From: Nodosilinea nodulosa PCC 7104
GTDB lineage: Bacteria > Cyanobacteriota > Cyanobacteriia > Phormidesmidales > Phormidesmidaceae
NCBI RefSeq assembly: GCF_000309385.1
Contig: NZ_JH976538.1
Coordinates: forward strand, 375,332-439,331
DNA length: 64,000 bases
Direction: 5' to 3'
Part shown: positions 43,363 through 52,001 of the stretch, in pieces
How the letters are laid out: the number at the start of each line of letters is the position of its first letter
Numbering within the stretch: position 1 is the first letter of the stretch
The notes under the pieces: model-generated
Databases searched by the model: none
What the model was told of the DNA's origin: nothing
The model's input: the letters and a program-made list of their open reading frames with translations, nothing else
Position numbers and translations under genes: made by a program

Positions 43363-43740
43363 TTACCTGATGAGTTGACCGTGAATTTGTTCTGGCAGGC
43401 TCGATAGCTCCATCACAGGGCGAATTTCGATGGTGCCTTTGTGGGCGGCAGGGATGCGTCCGGCGATGGCGATCGCTTCGTCGAGATCCTGGGCGTCGAT
43501 CAAAAAGTAGCCCCCGAGTTGCTCGCGGGTTTCGGCAAAGGGGCCATCGGTCACGAGCTGTTTTCCCTGCCGCAGCCGCACGCTGGTTGCGGTTGATACC
43601 GGCTGTAGCGGCGATGCACCCAGGAACTGACCGCTGGCTTGAAGCTGGTGTGTAAGCGTTGTGGACTCGGCGTAGCACTCCTCGCGTTCGCTCTGGGTCC
43701 AGGCATTTTCGTCGCTGTAGACAAGCAGCATATATTTCAT
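43363..43740 (-). CDS. YCII/DGPF-domain protein
   Basis: 125 residues. MKYMLLVYSDENAW at the start and LVTDGPFAETREQLGGYFLIDAQDLDEAIAIAGRIP in the middle carry the DGPF motif and the conserved histidine-containing pattern of YCII-related proteins. The group is the standard partner of ECF42 sigma factors (one is at 33061) and is thought to take part in stress responses; the chemistry is unknown. The start overlaps the stop of the small gene at 43737-43928 by 4 bp. Confidence 0.92.
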   Translation of the reverse strand: MKYMLLVYSDENAWTQSEREECYAESTTLTHQLQASGQFLGASPLQPVSTATSVRLRQGKQLVTDGPFAETREQLGGYFLIDAQDLDEAIAIAGRIPAAHKGTIEIRPVMELSSLPEQIHGQLIR

Positions 43741-43928
43741 GGCTGTTTCTCCTTATCCATAGGTCGGTTTCTGTGGCCAGCCAGCGGGAGAGTTTTCAAA
43801 GCACTCTTGCCGACCGTGGCGGAGATAGCGAGCAGACCGTAGCCGTTGGTCAGGTCTGCAAACCGCGCCAGAGCTGGAGCAGGTGTGAAAAACCTGGTCG
43901 CCCAGGCAGCAAGAGCGCCACTTTTCAT
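43737..43928 (-). CDS. Small protein of unknown function
   Basis: 63 residues. I recognise no family. Support for it being real: a GGGGAAA ribosome site before the ATG at 43928, a start 15 bp after the previous YCII stop, and a 4-bp ATGA overlap with the next YCII start, all typical of a coupled operon. The sequence has a weakly hydrophobic middle (GYGLLAISATVGKSALKTLPL) and could be a fragment of a DoxX-like or other small membrane protein. Confidence 0.45.
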   Translation of the reverse strand: MKSGALAAWATRFFTPAPALARFADLTNGYGLLAISATVGKSALKTLPLAGHRNRPMDKEKQP

Positions 43929-43943
43929 GATAATTTCCCCAGC

Positions 43944-44348
43944 TCAGATCATGGCCTTAGCGGCCTGGAAGCTCTTTTCGCGCTCTGCCACCAGCGCATT
44001 CATGTCCTCATCTACGGGGCGAATCTCAAAGGGGCCGTTGCGAACGCCAGGATGCTGCGACATCAGTTGGATGGCGTGGTTCAGGTCTCTGGCCTCCAGG
44101 ATTAAAATGCCGCCGAGGTATTCTTTGGTTTCGGCGTAGGGGCCATCGGTCACCATCACCTGACCATTCTGGTAGCGCAGCGTCGCGGCGTTTTTAACGC
44201 TTTGGAGAGCTTCCCCACCGACAAAGTGGCCGCCCCGGCGAAGCTCGTCGTCGTAGGCAAAGCAGTCTTCCATCATGGTCGACTGCTCGGCTTCAGATAG
44301 CCTATCCCACTGGTTTTCGTCAAAGTATCCCAGACAGATAAATTTCAT
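43944..44348 (-). CDS. YCII/DGPF-domain protein, second copy
   Basis: 134 residues from the ATG at 44348, which has GGAGGT 6 bp upstream; the in-frame TTG at 44360 lies over that site. [22 protein letters not shown] and [39 protein letters not shown] show the YCII pattern, with DGPY in place of DGPF. It is only moderately similar to the next YCII protein, so it is an older paralogue. It is the first gene of the minus-strand set that runs to 40710 and was probably assembled around an ECF42 sigma regulon. Confidence 0.9.
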   Translation of the reverse strand: MKFICLGYFDENQWDRLSEAEQSTMMEDCFAYDDELRRGGHFVGGEALQSVKNAATLRYQNGQVMVTDGPYAETKEYLGGILILEARDLNHAIQLMSQHPGVRNGPFEIRPVDEDMNALVAEREKSFQAAKAMI

Positions 44349-44550
44349 CTTGACCTCCAAAATTGGGTTGAAAGGGTCGCTTACATGGAGTAGTCGTTTG
44401 ACCGAGCGGAAAATCGACAGGAGCCAGAATTTTTTTTCGAGTTAACGGCCTGACGGCGCTCAATCCAGTTCTTGCAGGCATTTTTCATGAGATCGACCTT
44501 CGGGTTCCCGCTTCACCAAGGCTGGGTGCTGCTGATAGGCCCTCCTGAAC

Positions 44551-45675
44551 TTAAAAGGTGTGAGTAGATGACTCAAACTCAGATAAAAACCCCGTCTCTT
44601 CAAGCAGCGATCGCAGCTTGACCTGGGGAAAGACCGTATCTTTTCTAGGATTTCTCGACATATCCGCCAAGAAATCGTGCATGAGGTCGATGATGCTGCG
44701 ATATTTGACAATGCTGGCCACATAAGATCGATCCAGAGACATAGTACCTTCGGCCTGGATTGACTCAATGTTTTCGAGTAATAGTTTTCTTACCTGAGAA
44801 GGGCCTAAGTCTTTTTGAATGTTGTACTTTTCGATCAACCTGCTTTTGCTAGATTCAGAACATAGATCGTAGACCGATAAAATCAGATGACCCAAATTGA
44901 GCAGGATTTCTCCATAGTCATAATCAGCATTCTGGTGAAAGAAAATACGTTCTTCCTCTGACAGAGCAAAGCTTCGGTCAAGGACTAAGCCAAAATCAGT
45001 CAAATAGATCTGCTCACCGTCGGTCAAAACATTTCCAAAATGGGCATCGAAATGGATAATTCCTTTCGATCTTAGAAAGGCAATGGTATTGCACAGACTG
45101 CCCAGATTGCGCTGGGACTCGCCAGGGTTTGATTGAAGCCACCTATCTAAAGTTTGGGGTACGTATTCCAGGAATAAAGCCAGTTCATGATTAGCCTCTG
45201 CGCGATCTAGCATATAGGCTTCGATCTCCCCACAGTTGCCCCAGTATTCTACAAAGCGCTTGATTTGATCTAAATTAACCTCTTTGGACTGCATCGAAAG
45301 CGGCAAAATTCGATAGTGAAACATCAAAGGGAAACTGGTATTTTCTTCCTCCAATACCCAGTGAGTGGTCTTGAGGTGAGTCATGAGTTCCCGGAAAACC
45401 CCTAAACCGACTGAACCAATACCGTAGTTGAAGTAGGTTGGTAGGTCATAAAGGTTTTGGGTGGAGAGAAGATGGTGATATTCAATGTCCGTGACTGGAA
45501 TTCGTTTGACAAATACCTGAGACTGCCCCAGCGCGATCGCATGATTTTGCCCCCATCCCAAGCTGAACCCATCGTTGGGAAATAGGGCCTGCAGTTGAGC
45601 ATTATTGAGCCGCGCCAGCTGTGAGCTGAGCTGGAAGTAGGTTTCTTTTCTAAGCTGTAGAGCCTTCTTATCCAT
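44551..45675 (-). CDS. Protein kinase-like / phosphotransferase-fold protein
   Basis: 374 residues from the ATG at 45675; the longer frame would overlap the upstream GNAT gene. A kinase fold is shown by SQVFVKRIP (possible ATP lysine), YVPQTLDRWLQSNPGE, the catalytic loop IIHFDAHFGNVLTDG (HxDxxxxN-like, with His in place of the usual Arg region) and the metal-binding IYLTDFGLVLDRSF (DFG). This lies between eukaryotic-like kinases and aminoglycoside/choline phosphotransferases. Substrate is unknown. It begins 28 bp after the GNAT gene on the same strand; together they could form a modifying pair, which is speculative. Confidence 0.75.
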   Translation of the reverse strand: MDKKALQLRKETYFQLSSQLARLNNAQLQALFPNDGFSLGWGQNHAIALGQSQVFVKRIPVTDIEYHHLLSTQNLYDLPTYFNYGIGSVGLGVFRELMTHLKTTHWVLEEENTSFPLMFHYRILPLSMQSKEVNLDQIKRFVEYWGNCGEIEAYMLDRAEANHELALFLEYVPQTLDRWLQSNPGESQRNLGSLCNTIAFLRSKGIIHFDAHFGNVLTDGEQIYLTDFGLVLDRSFALSEEERIFFHQNADYDYGEILLNLGHLILSVYDLCSESSKSRLIEKYNIQKDLGPSQVRKLLLENIESIQAEGTMSLDRSYVASIVKYRSIIDLMHDFLADMSRNPRKDTVFPQVKLRSLLEETGFLSEFESSTHTF

Positions 45676-45703
45676 CGTTCCAAGTCGTTTTTTAGCCGCT
45701 GTT

Positions 45704-46243
45704 TTAGCCGTGCGATCGCTCACCGTCAGGAAGCTCCGACAAAGTGGATTGGCGTTGCCAATCGCCTCGCTCCAGGCGATAGACGCGGCAGTTGTCTTCA
45801 CCGAAGCAACGGCACTCAACGAATCGAAAGCCCAGACGTTCATAAAAGCGATGGGCTTGGGTATTGCCAGCCAGCGGATCCACCAGCACAGCGGTCACGG
45901 CGGGATTTGCGAAACACCGAGCCAGGGCAAGCTGCATCATTTTGGTGCCATAGCCTTTGCCTAAATCGGCCTTTTCTCCAATCCAAATGTCAATGGCGCG
46001 GAGATTGGCTGGAACCTCGCCCCAGTAGTGGCTATCTTCCTGAGCCGGATCGATGATCTCGATAAAACCGATAGGGCGGCCCTCAACGTCAGCTATCAGC
46101 TGCTCTCGCCAATCTGGGGTGCGTTTCAGCTCGATTTCCCAGGCCCAATCGTCGTTAGGAACTGCGGCAATCACGTGGGCTTTGGCATCCCAGTGGCGCA
46201 GCAGAGCCAGATCGGCCAGGGTTGCAGGGCGTAACGCTACCAT
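45704..46243 (-). CDS. GNAT acetyltransferase, AAC(6')-like
   Basis: 179 residues from the ATG at 46243 (GTG at 46270 is an alternative). RPATLADLALLRHWD, VEGRPIGFIEIIDPAQE and the acetyl-CoA-binding ADLGKGYGTKMMQLALARCF, then VDPLAGNTQAHRFYERLGFRFVECR, match the aminoglycoside 6'-N-acetyltransferase-like branch of GNAT. The natural substrate may not be an antibiotic. It is first in a two-gene unit with the kinase-like gene. Confidence 0.88.
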   Translation of the reverse strand: MVALRPATLADLALLRHWDAKAHVIAAVPNDDWAWEIELKRTPDWREQLIADVEGRPIGFIEIIDPAQEDSHYWGEVPANLRAIDIWIGEKADLGKGYGTKMMQLALARCFANPAVTAVLVDPLAGNTQAHRFYERLGFRFVECRCFGEDNCRVYRLERGDWQRQSTLSELPDGERSHG

Positions 46244-46363
46244 AAAAATTATCTGCTTATCCGTAACCACTGTTGATGGATGAATTGCACCGGACCGTTA
46301 ACAGTATAGATATACTACTTTGGCGAGTTATCATCCGACGGAACCAGGGTGATGTCATAAAAG

Positions 46364-46485
46364 TTGATTCCTACCGCGGGAAGAAATTGCTTTCCCAGCC
46401 CTGAGGTCAGCATGGCGCAGTGGGGCTGTAATTTCACTACCCGAAAGGATAGGCGGCGGCTAACTTGATTCGCTACCGTGGGAAG
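46364..46485 (+). repeat. Direct repeat upstream of the LuxR/MalT-like gene
   Basis: TTGATTCCTACCGCGGGAAG (46364-46383) recurs as TTGATTCGCTACCGTGGGAAG (46465-46485), 101 bp apart. The second copy covers the GTG start at 46478. It may be an operator pair, or may mean that translation starts elsewhere. Confidence 0.5.
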
Positions 46486-49225
46486 GGTTCAGGATTTATC
46501 TCCGCTTGAAGGTTTGGCTAGCCCGCTGCTATTGACAAAGCTGCATGTCCCCTCGCCCCGATCGCAGTGGGTGAGGCGCGATCGCATCCTGCAAAAGCTC
46601 CAGCAGGAACAGTCCAGTCGGTTAATTTTAATTTCCGCCGCCGCTGGATTTGGGAAAACGACCGTCCTCAGCGCCTGGGTGCAGCACCAGCAGTCTGTCG
46701 GCTGGCTGTCTCTAGATGAGCGCGACAACGACCCGACTCGCTTCTGGACCTACCTGGTAGCCGCCTTGCAGCAGGCAAACGGGCAGCTTGGGGAAGCGGC
46801 TTTGTCGATGCTGCGATCGCCCGAGCCGGTTTCCTATGACGCATTCTTAACGCCGCTGCTGAATGAGCTGGCCCAGCTGCACAGTGGCCTGATTCTGGTG
46901 CTGGATGACTACCACCTGATTACGACTCCAGCCATCCACGAGGGGCTGGCGTTTTTTCTGGAGCATTTGCCAGCCGGGGTGCGGGTGGCGATCGCAACTC
47001 GGACCGATCCGCCCCTGCCCCTGGCCCGCTGGCGGGTGCAATCGCAGCTGACGGAACTGCATGCCGCCGATCTCCGCTTTACCGATGCTGAGGCGACGGA
47101 ATTTTTGCAGCAGTCTCTGCCCCTGCCCCTCAGCGAGGCCCAGGTGGCGAGGCTACAGCAGCAAACCGAGGGCTGGATTGCGGGACTTCAGTTGGCCATG
47201 CTCTCCCTGCGGGAAGCCGCCAGCCCGGCGGAGAGTCTAACGGCCTTTGGCGGCAACCAGCGCTACATTCTGGGCTATCTGGTGGAGGAAGTGCTAGACC
47301 GCCAGCCGCCCCCGCTGCGCCGGTTTTTGCTGGGGACGGCCATTCTAGAGCAGATGTGCGGTGCCCTCTGTGCTGCCGTCATGGAGAGTGAGGCGGCTGA
47401 TGGAGCGAGGGTTCTAGAGCAGCTAGAGCGGCAAAATCTGTTTGTGGTGCCCCTGGATGACCATGGCCTCTGGTACCGCTACCACCACCTGTTTGCCGAA
47501 ACCCTGCGCCACATTTTGCAGCGCAGCGACCCAGATGGCATCTCGACCTATCACCGCCGGGCGGCCCAGTGGTACGAGCAGCAGGGCGACATCGCCGATG
47601 CCCTGCACCACGCGGTCGCCGCCCAGGCGTTTGACTACGCCGCCCAGCTGATCGAGCGGGAAATTCAGACCCGCGAAAATCCTCGCTTCGATGCGGTGGT
47701 GCTGCGAAGAACCCTGGAGCGGTTGCCAGGTGAACTCACCCGGTTGCGCCCCTGGCTGCTGATGGCCCAGGCCTGGCTGGGCTTTACCACGGCTCAATTT
47801 GCCGAGGCGATCGCCGCCGTTCAGACCCTAGAAACCATCCTCAACGAGCACCCGCCCCAGTTCGGCAACTCGGTGGGCAATCTGGATCAGCTCTGGGGGT
47901 TAGTGATCGCCCTCAGGGGCATGCAGGCCCGCCAGCAGGGGCAGGCGGCGGAGTCGGTAGCCCTGATGGAGAAGGCATTGCAGCTCTTGCCCCAGGACAA
48001 CTCCTGGCTGCGATCGCTGACTCTTCTCAGCCTGGGCGTCACCTACTTTGTCGATGACAATTACGAAGCCGCTCGGCGATTGCTGCCTGAGGTCAGCCGC
48101 ATCGGCCAGGTGCGAAGTGCGGCTGACCCCGCGATCGCGGGGCTCTATCTACAGGCCCAGTTTCTCGCCCTGCGGGGCCATCTGGCAGAGGCCACAGCCC
48201 TCTGCCAGCAGGGGTTAGATCTGGCGGCAGAGCGGCGCTGGCTGGCCACCTATGCCGGAGTTTTGGTGCAGGTGGCCCTGGCGGATCTGCTGCGGCAGCA
48301 AAACCAGCTCGACGCGGCGGCTGAGCATCTCGCCCAAAGCATCGATCGCGCCGTTGAAACCCAGCAGCCCGGCCTGATGATGGGTTACATCACCCTGGCC
48401 AGGGTCCGCCAGGCCCAGGGAGATTGGGCCGCCGCCTGGGGAGCGATCCGGCAGGCCGAGCCCGGCCAGGTCTGGCTCTGGCCGACGATGCTGCCGCTGG
48501 AAGCCTGCAAAGCCAGGCTGCACCTGGCGGAGGGCAACGTCAATGCCGCCATGGACTGGGTTGAGAGTAGCGGCCTGTCCGTCGAGGATGATCTGCACTA
48601 CAACACCACGGCAAAATTCCCCACGGCGGCGGAACTCGCCTATTTGACCTATGCCAGAGTGCTGCTGGCTCGCGGTCGGCAAACCTCGTCGGCCATCCCC
48701 TTGCGGGCGGCCCTGCGCTTGCTCTCTCGCCTGCAAGCTCTGGCCACAGCCGGGGGGCGCACCCTGCGGCTGATGGAAAGCCTGCTACTCCAGGCGCTGG
48801 TCTGGCAGGCCCAGGCCGATCAGGCCCAGGCCTTAACCTGCCTGCAGCAGGCGCTGCAATTGCCCCGGCAGGATAGCGATATCCGCCTGTTTTTAGACGA
48901 GGGAAAAGCGATGGCGGACCTGTTATCTGCGGCGGCAGCAAAAGGGATTCACGCTGAGGAAACCGCAGCGTTACTGGCGCATTTCGAGGTTCAGAGCGCG
49001 CCAATCGTGCCCCGCCGCCAGCCGTTGATTGAGCCGCTGAGCGATCGCGAGCTAGAGGTGTTGACCTATCTGTCCACGGGCATGACCAACCAGGCGATCG
49101 CCGATGCGCTGTACGTCAGCCTGGCCGCCGTGAAGTGGCACGCCCGCAACATCTACGGCAAGTTAGCGGTCAAAAACCGCACCCAGGCCGTGGCCAAAGC
49201 CAGGGAATTGGGACTGTTGCAGTGA
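46478..49225 (+). CDS. MalT-like LuxR-family ATP-dependent activator (LAL)
   Basis: 915 residues. Order: LLLTKLHVPSPRSQWVRR entry motif, Walker A SAAAGFGKTT (about residue 55), Walker B LILVLDDYH (about residue 140), NB-ARC-like helical part, a TPR-like sensor region of about 450 residues (rich in AxxxxxxAL repeats), and a C-terminal GerE HTH (PLSDRELEVLTYLSTGMTNQAIADALYVSLAAVKWHARNIYGKLAVKNRTQAV). Such STAND ATPases switch from ADP to ATP forms when an inducer binds the TPR region, then oligomerise at promoters. The GTG start is uncertain. Targets are unknown; the divergent GNAT gene 230 bp away is a candidate. Confidence 0.93.
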   Translation: MGRVQDLSPLEGLASPLLLTKLHVPSPRSQWVRRDRILQKLQQEQSSRLILISAAAGFGKTTVLSAWVQHQQSVGWLSLDERDNDPTRFWTYLVAALQQANGQLGEAALSMLRSPEPVSYDAFLTPLLNELAQLHSGLILVLDDYHLITTPAIHEGLAFFLEHLPAGVRVAIATRTDPPLPLARWRVQSQLTELHAADLRFTDAEATEFLQQSLPLPLSEAQVARLQQQTEGWIAGLQLAMLSLREAASPAESLTAFGGNQRYILGYLVEEVLDRQPPPLRRFLLGTAILEQMCGALCAAVMESEAADGARVLEQLERQNLFVVPLDDHGLWYRYHHLFAETLRHILQRSDPDGISTYHRRAAQWYEQQGDIADALHHAVAAQAFDYAAQLIEREIQTRENPRFDAVVLRRTLERLPGELTRLRPWLLMAQAWLGFTTAQFAEAIAAVQTLETILNEHPPQFGNSVGNLDQLWGLVIALRGMQARQQGQAAESVALMEKALQLLPQDNSWLRSLTLLSLGVTYFVDDNYEAARRLLPEVSRIGQVRSAADPAIAGLYLQAQFLALRGHLAEATALCQQGLDLAAERRWLATYAGVLVQVALADLLRQQNQLDAAAEHLAQSIDRAVETQQPGLMMGYITLARVRQAQGDWAAAWGAIRQAEPGQVWLWPTMLPLEACKARLHLAEGNVNAAMDWVESSGLSVEDDLHYNTTAKFPTAAELAYLTYARVLLARGRQTSSAIPLRAALRLLSRLQALATAGGRTLRLMESLLLQALVWQAQADQAQALTCLQQALQLPRQDSDIRLFLDEGKAMADLLSAAAAKGIHAEETAALLAHFEVQSAPIVPRRQPLIEPLSDRELEVLTYLSTGMTNQAIADALYVSLAAVKWHARNIYGKLAVKNRTQAVAKARELGLLQ

Positions 49226-49238
49226 CGGGTTTCTAGAT

Positions 49239-49323
49239 TCACGACTCTGCCACAATTGTCCCCTGGTGATAGAGAATCTTCCAGCCCGCAGGAGTGTGCT
49301 TCCAAAGGGTGGCCCGGCTAGTT
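49239..49323 (-). pseudogene. C-terminal remnant of an NTF2-like (SnoaL/DUF4440) protein
   Basis: The last 27 codons (SRATLWKHTPAGWKILYHQGTIV) resemble the end of DUF4440/SnoaL-like proteins, where a final beta-strand pair reads R-x-x-x-W-K...W-x-I-x-x-H-Q-G-T-x-V. The reading frame is cut at 49324 by the left terminal repeat of the adjacent IS element. No matching N-terminal part was found on the far side. Confidence 0.55.
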
Positions 49324-49347
49324 GGGCGCATCCCAGTCTTGCAAGAC

Positions 49348-50181
49348 TCAAGATGAGAACTGGCCATTGAGATAAGCGCAGCGATGTCGGAGCACTTGAG
49401 GAACGTTACTTTCCTTCCATTGAGCACCAGAGATCTTCACCCGCCTGCTAATTTGCTTGATGGTCGACTCCACAGCTCCAGAGCCGATTGAGATTCCCTC
49501 TGCGTGGTAGTAGCTGTAGTTGACGATGCGGTGACGATGCTTGGCTAGATAGCCGATAAACTGGTCTACCCGCTCATGGGGCCAGTCGTCGAATGCCCTG
49601 ACCGCCCCGTCTACATCCCCTTGCCATAAGCAGGCTTCGACCGCATCTAGGCGCTGTTGAGACCCGCCCACGTTGCCCAAATTCTCCATGAGGTGATACC
49701 AATCTAAAATCTCAACCCGTTCACTCGGGTGAGCAATCTGGGAAAACAGGTTCCAGATGTCGTCGTGGCCATCCCCGAGGCAAACCAGGGGATGCGTTAG
49801 GAGTTGCTGATTGGCCCAGTTGACTAAGCTGTCATTGTCTTTATAAAAGGTGCTAATGCTCCACTGATGAAGGTTGACAGCCTTGTAGTCACGCCACTCG
49901 CACCGCTGCCCTGGAGGTGTTCGCAGGCGCACTTTTCCGCCATCAAGACTCATTTCCTTGACCCCGCCGTCCACGGTTGGCGGTTCTAGGTCTTGGCGAT
50001 GCACGAGCCGTTGCTGGGTACTGCCTGACACACAGACTCCAGTCAGCACGGCGATATCGTCGACCGCCCGTGCGTAGGCCTCGTTGGCACTCAGCAGCAG
50101 GCAACACTTTTCCAGATAAGGACTCCACTGAGTCCGAGCCTTAACCTCAAGCTGCTGACTCTGACGCTGGCTCAGGCTCAA
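49348..50181 (-). CDS. ISKra4-family transposase, catalytic part
   Basis: 277 residues, TTG start. Typical ISKra4 pieces are VKEMSLDGGKVRLRTP, VCLGDGHDDIWNLF, VEILDWYHLMENL and GAVESTIKQISRRVKISGAQW, ending in HRCAYLNGQ. The frame opens where the upstream frame stops (TTGA overlap), so expression is by translational coupling or frameshift from the first frame. It is intact. Confidence 0.92.
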   Translation of the reverse strand: MSLSQRQSQQLEVKARTQWSPYLEKCCLLLSANEAYARAVDDIAVLTGVCVSGSTQQRLVHRQDLEPPTVDGGVKEMSLDGGKVRLRTPPGQRCEWRDYKAVNLHQWSISTFYKDNDSLVNWANQQLLTHPLVCLGDGHDDIWNLFSQIAHPSERVEILDWYHLMENLGNVGGSQQRLDAVEACLWQGDVDGAVRAFDDWPHERVDQFIGYLAKHRHRIVNYSYYHAEGISIGSGAVESTIKQISRRVKISGAQWKESNVPQVLRHRCAYLNGQFSS

Positions 50182-50408
50182 TCGCCCGACGATGCTTTGG
50201 ATGTGTCGTTTTCGTCCTCGGCTCGTGCCGCTACTTGTGCAGATAAAAAATTACCGATCTCTGGCCCCACATGCGCCAGTAGGTGGTCACGAACGGCTAC
50301 TTCAATGCCGGCCAATGTCTTGACTTGTTCAGGGTCGGTTTCGTTGTAGAGTAACTCAGCTAAGGCCAGGGCATGGGCTTTAATTTGAGCTTCCTTGGCG
50401 GCATCCAT
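50178..50408 (-). CDS. ISKra4-family transposase, N-terminal frame
   Basis: 76 residues from the ATG at 50408 (a frame to 50468 is open). ELLYNETDPEQVKTLAGIEVAVRDHLLAHVGPEIGNFL corresponds to the N-terminal part of ISKra4 transposases. It overlaps the catalytic frame by 4 bp. Either the element normally has two frames, or a frameshift split one gene. Confidence 0.8.
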   Translation of the reverse strand: MDAAKEAQIKAHALALAELLYNETDPEQVKTLAGIEVAVRDHLLAHVGPEIGNFLSAQVAARAEDENDTSKASSGD

Positions 50409-50643
50409 CGCTTTAGTTATCCTCAGAGTTGCTGCTCTGAGACTACGGCTTCTGCCTTTGATCTGCACTAAGCACTTCTACTCATTGCATAACTGGGATG
50501 CACCCTTCATCGTCTAAGGTATCACCCATGATGAAGTCCTCGAAAAGTTAGGATCCCACCAGTTTACTCAGTCTGCCTATTGGACTGTGTCGAGTAACAA
50601 GTTATTGGTATGTCGTTTAAAGAAACTTTGACTAATCAATCTC

Positions 50644-51060
50644 CTATTCCCCACTCCCCAATACCATCATCTGAATCCGCGCTAGCCGAGTTCTCAGTCG
50701 CGCCCAGGCCCGGTAGGTATCTGCCTTCTGACTATCTAACTGTGACAAATGGTTTAGATATGTGACACTATCGATCTGATTGCTGAAGCGGTAGTCAATC
50801 TCTAGCAGGCGATGCTGCACTGTGGCGCGGCGGGCCACCTCCTGAGAGATCTGAAACTCGCGGCGGGTGGCATCGAACTCAAGAACCTCCAAAGCTACCT
50901 GCTCACGCAGAGTCTCAGCGATCTTCCGCTTCTCCTGCTCAATCTGCGCAACCTTCACCTGGAGGTCACTGATGGCGATCGCCGTCTGTTGAGCCCTGGC
51001 ATTGGTATTCGTCAGATGGCTGAGAGCAAGCGATCGAAGAATCCCTACTGCTGTTGCTGG
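50644..51060 (-). pseudogene. TolC-like outer-membrane efflux fragment
   Basis: The frame is open from about 51060 to the stop at 50644; an ATG at 50958 gives 104 residues. The sequence is a long coiled coil (NTNARAQQTAIAISDLQVKVAQIEQEKRKIAETLREQ), then QISQEVARRATVQHRLLEIDYRFSNQIDSVTYLNHLSQLDSQKADTYRAWARLRTRLARIQ, which resembles the last coiled-coil repeat and end of cyanobacterial TolC-like proteins. The N-terminal signal and barrel are missing and a stop lies in frame upstream, so it is a remnant. Confidence 0.5.
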
Positions 51061-51195
51061 TCATCCGCCAGGACAGAATGGGTAGCGAAACACCAGCGGC
51101 TCAAATGAGTCGGCGACCTGGTTACAGGCGCGGGCCTCTTCAATGGACTAATCAATGCCGTCAACGCGTGGGTTTGTATTGCTAAAGTCTAACTT

Positions 51196-51606
51196 GCCAA
51201 GAATTTAGCTGCTGTTATTCACAATCTAGTCATCACCGCCGCCTAGAGTAAGTACACAGACAAACCGATGCCTGTCGAACGCTCCCGCATAGTGCCTGCT
51301 ACACCATGAAGGGACCTCAACAGCATCTTTTTGACGAGTGATGCCAAATATGGTGAACGCCTGCTGATCAAGGTCTAGGTCAAAAAATCCTGCTGCATCC
51401 CGGTTCCTTTATTCAAGCCACTTTTGATGGCTTCAGGAGACGCCATGACTCAGTTTGTGAGTAAGCAAGAGATTTCGCAGCACCTCAAACTCAGCGATAC
51501 CACCCTTAAGCGATATCGGCTATCAGGCGTTTGGATCGAAGGCGTCCACTGGATTCGCATCAACAGCCGCTGCACTCGCTACAACCTAGATTTGATCGAT
51601 GATTGG
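51196..51606 (+). repeat. Inverted duplication, copy A (Xis-like gene and upstream DNA)
   Basis: About 410 bp that recur inverted at 52551-52966. Shared landmarks are CACAATCTAGTCATC, CCGCCGCCTAGAGT, GCCTGCTACACCA, AATCCTGCTGCATC and the whole HTH gene. Copies differ at many single bases, so the duplication is not recent. Confidence 0.85.
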
Positions 51607-51633
51607 ATGAGCAACGTGTCCCGGCAGTTGTAG
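51445..51633 (+). CDS. AlpA/excisionase-like HTH protein, C-terminally truncated
   Basis: 62 residues from the ATG at 51445. QFVSKQEISQHLKLSDTTLKRYRLSGVWIEGVHWIRINSRCTRYNLDLIDDW is a MerR/AlpA-like DNA-binding fold typical of phage and island excisionases. It matches the copy at 52455-52712 nearly exactly up to IDDW, then ends in a short tail (MSNVSRQL) made by a junction with the antisense of an integrase gene. Rearrangement has therefore removed its natural C-terminus. Confidence 0.75.
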   Translation: MTQFVSKQEISQHLKLSDTTLKRYRLSGVWIEGVHWIRINSRCTRYNLDLIDDWMSNVSRQL

Positions 51634-51905
51634 AGCGTCATATTGATGCCTTCCTTAACATCGAGACCCAAACTAGTCACGATCGCTGACCAAGCCCGCT
51701 GATTAAAGTTTTTGGCACACATCGGCCCGCCTTTTGCCGCTGGAAAAACCAGGCTTTCTGGAGCAGGATTCTCAGGCCTGATGGCCTGTAGAAGTTCTTT
51801 CAGTCGCGTCGGACAGGTAAACCACCGCTTCACGCTGGTCTTGGTTTCCTTGCGACGCACCTTTTTACCTGAGACATCCACAATGCTTTCGTGGATTACG
51901 GGACG
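51579..51905 (-). pseudogene. Tyrosine integrase fragment
   Basis: The frame reads VIHESIVDVSGKKVRRKETKTSVKRWF, then TRLKELLQAIRPENPAPESLVFPAAKGGPMCAKNFNQRAWSAIV and MTLYNCRDT, the middle of a phage-type integrase catalytic domain (region containing the Lys and the start of the R-x-x-R/H motif). The N-terminal and final catalytic Tyr parts are missing. It runs at one end into the Xis-like gene and at the other into the tRNA fragment at 51911. Confidence 0.75.
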
Positions 51906-51910
51906 GGGAA

Positions 51911-51957
51911 AGCCGATGGCGGGATTTGAACCCGCGACCGCTCGATTACGAATCGAA
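51911..51957 (-). other. 3' half of tRNA-Thr (CGU), probable attachment-site remnant
   Basis: Read on the minus strand: an anticodon arm with loop TTCGTAA (anticodon CGT), a variable loop, a T arm GCGGG-TTCAAAT-CCCGC and the 3' acceptor strand ATCGGCT. No D arm or 5' acceptor lies upstream. A segment from the anticodon loop to the 3' end is the usual core duplicated when an integrase inserts at a tRNA gene. Confidence 0.8.
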
Positions 51958-52001
51958 CAACAACGCTTAATTTACAGGGGTTTTGAAGGCCTTTTTAAGG
52001 C

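Larger units (their letters stand above)
49324..50505 (-). mobile_element. ISKra4-family insertion sequence, 1182 bp
   Basis: Terminal inverted repeats of 21 bp (49324-49344 and 50485-50505) match at 18 of 21 positions. Inside are two overlapping reading frames on the minus strand. It interrupts the gene whose tail remains at 49239. No clear target duplication was seen. Confidence 0.85.

Noticed and set aside
44460-44768. 102-codon minus-strand frame overlapping the kinase-like gene
   Set aside because: Shifted frame over the end of the kinase-like gene with no family match.
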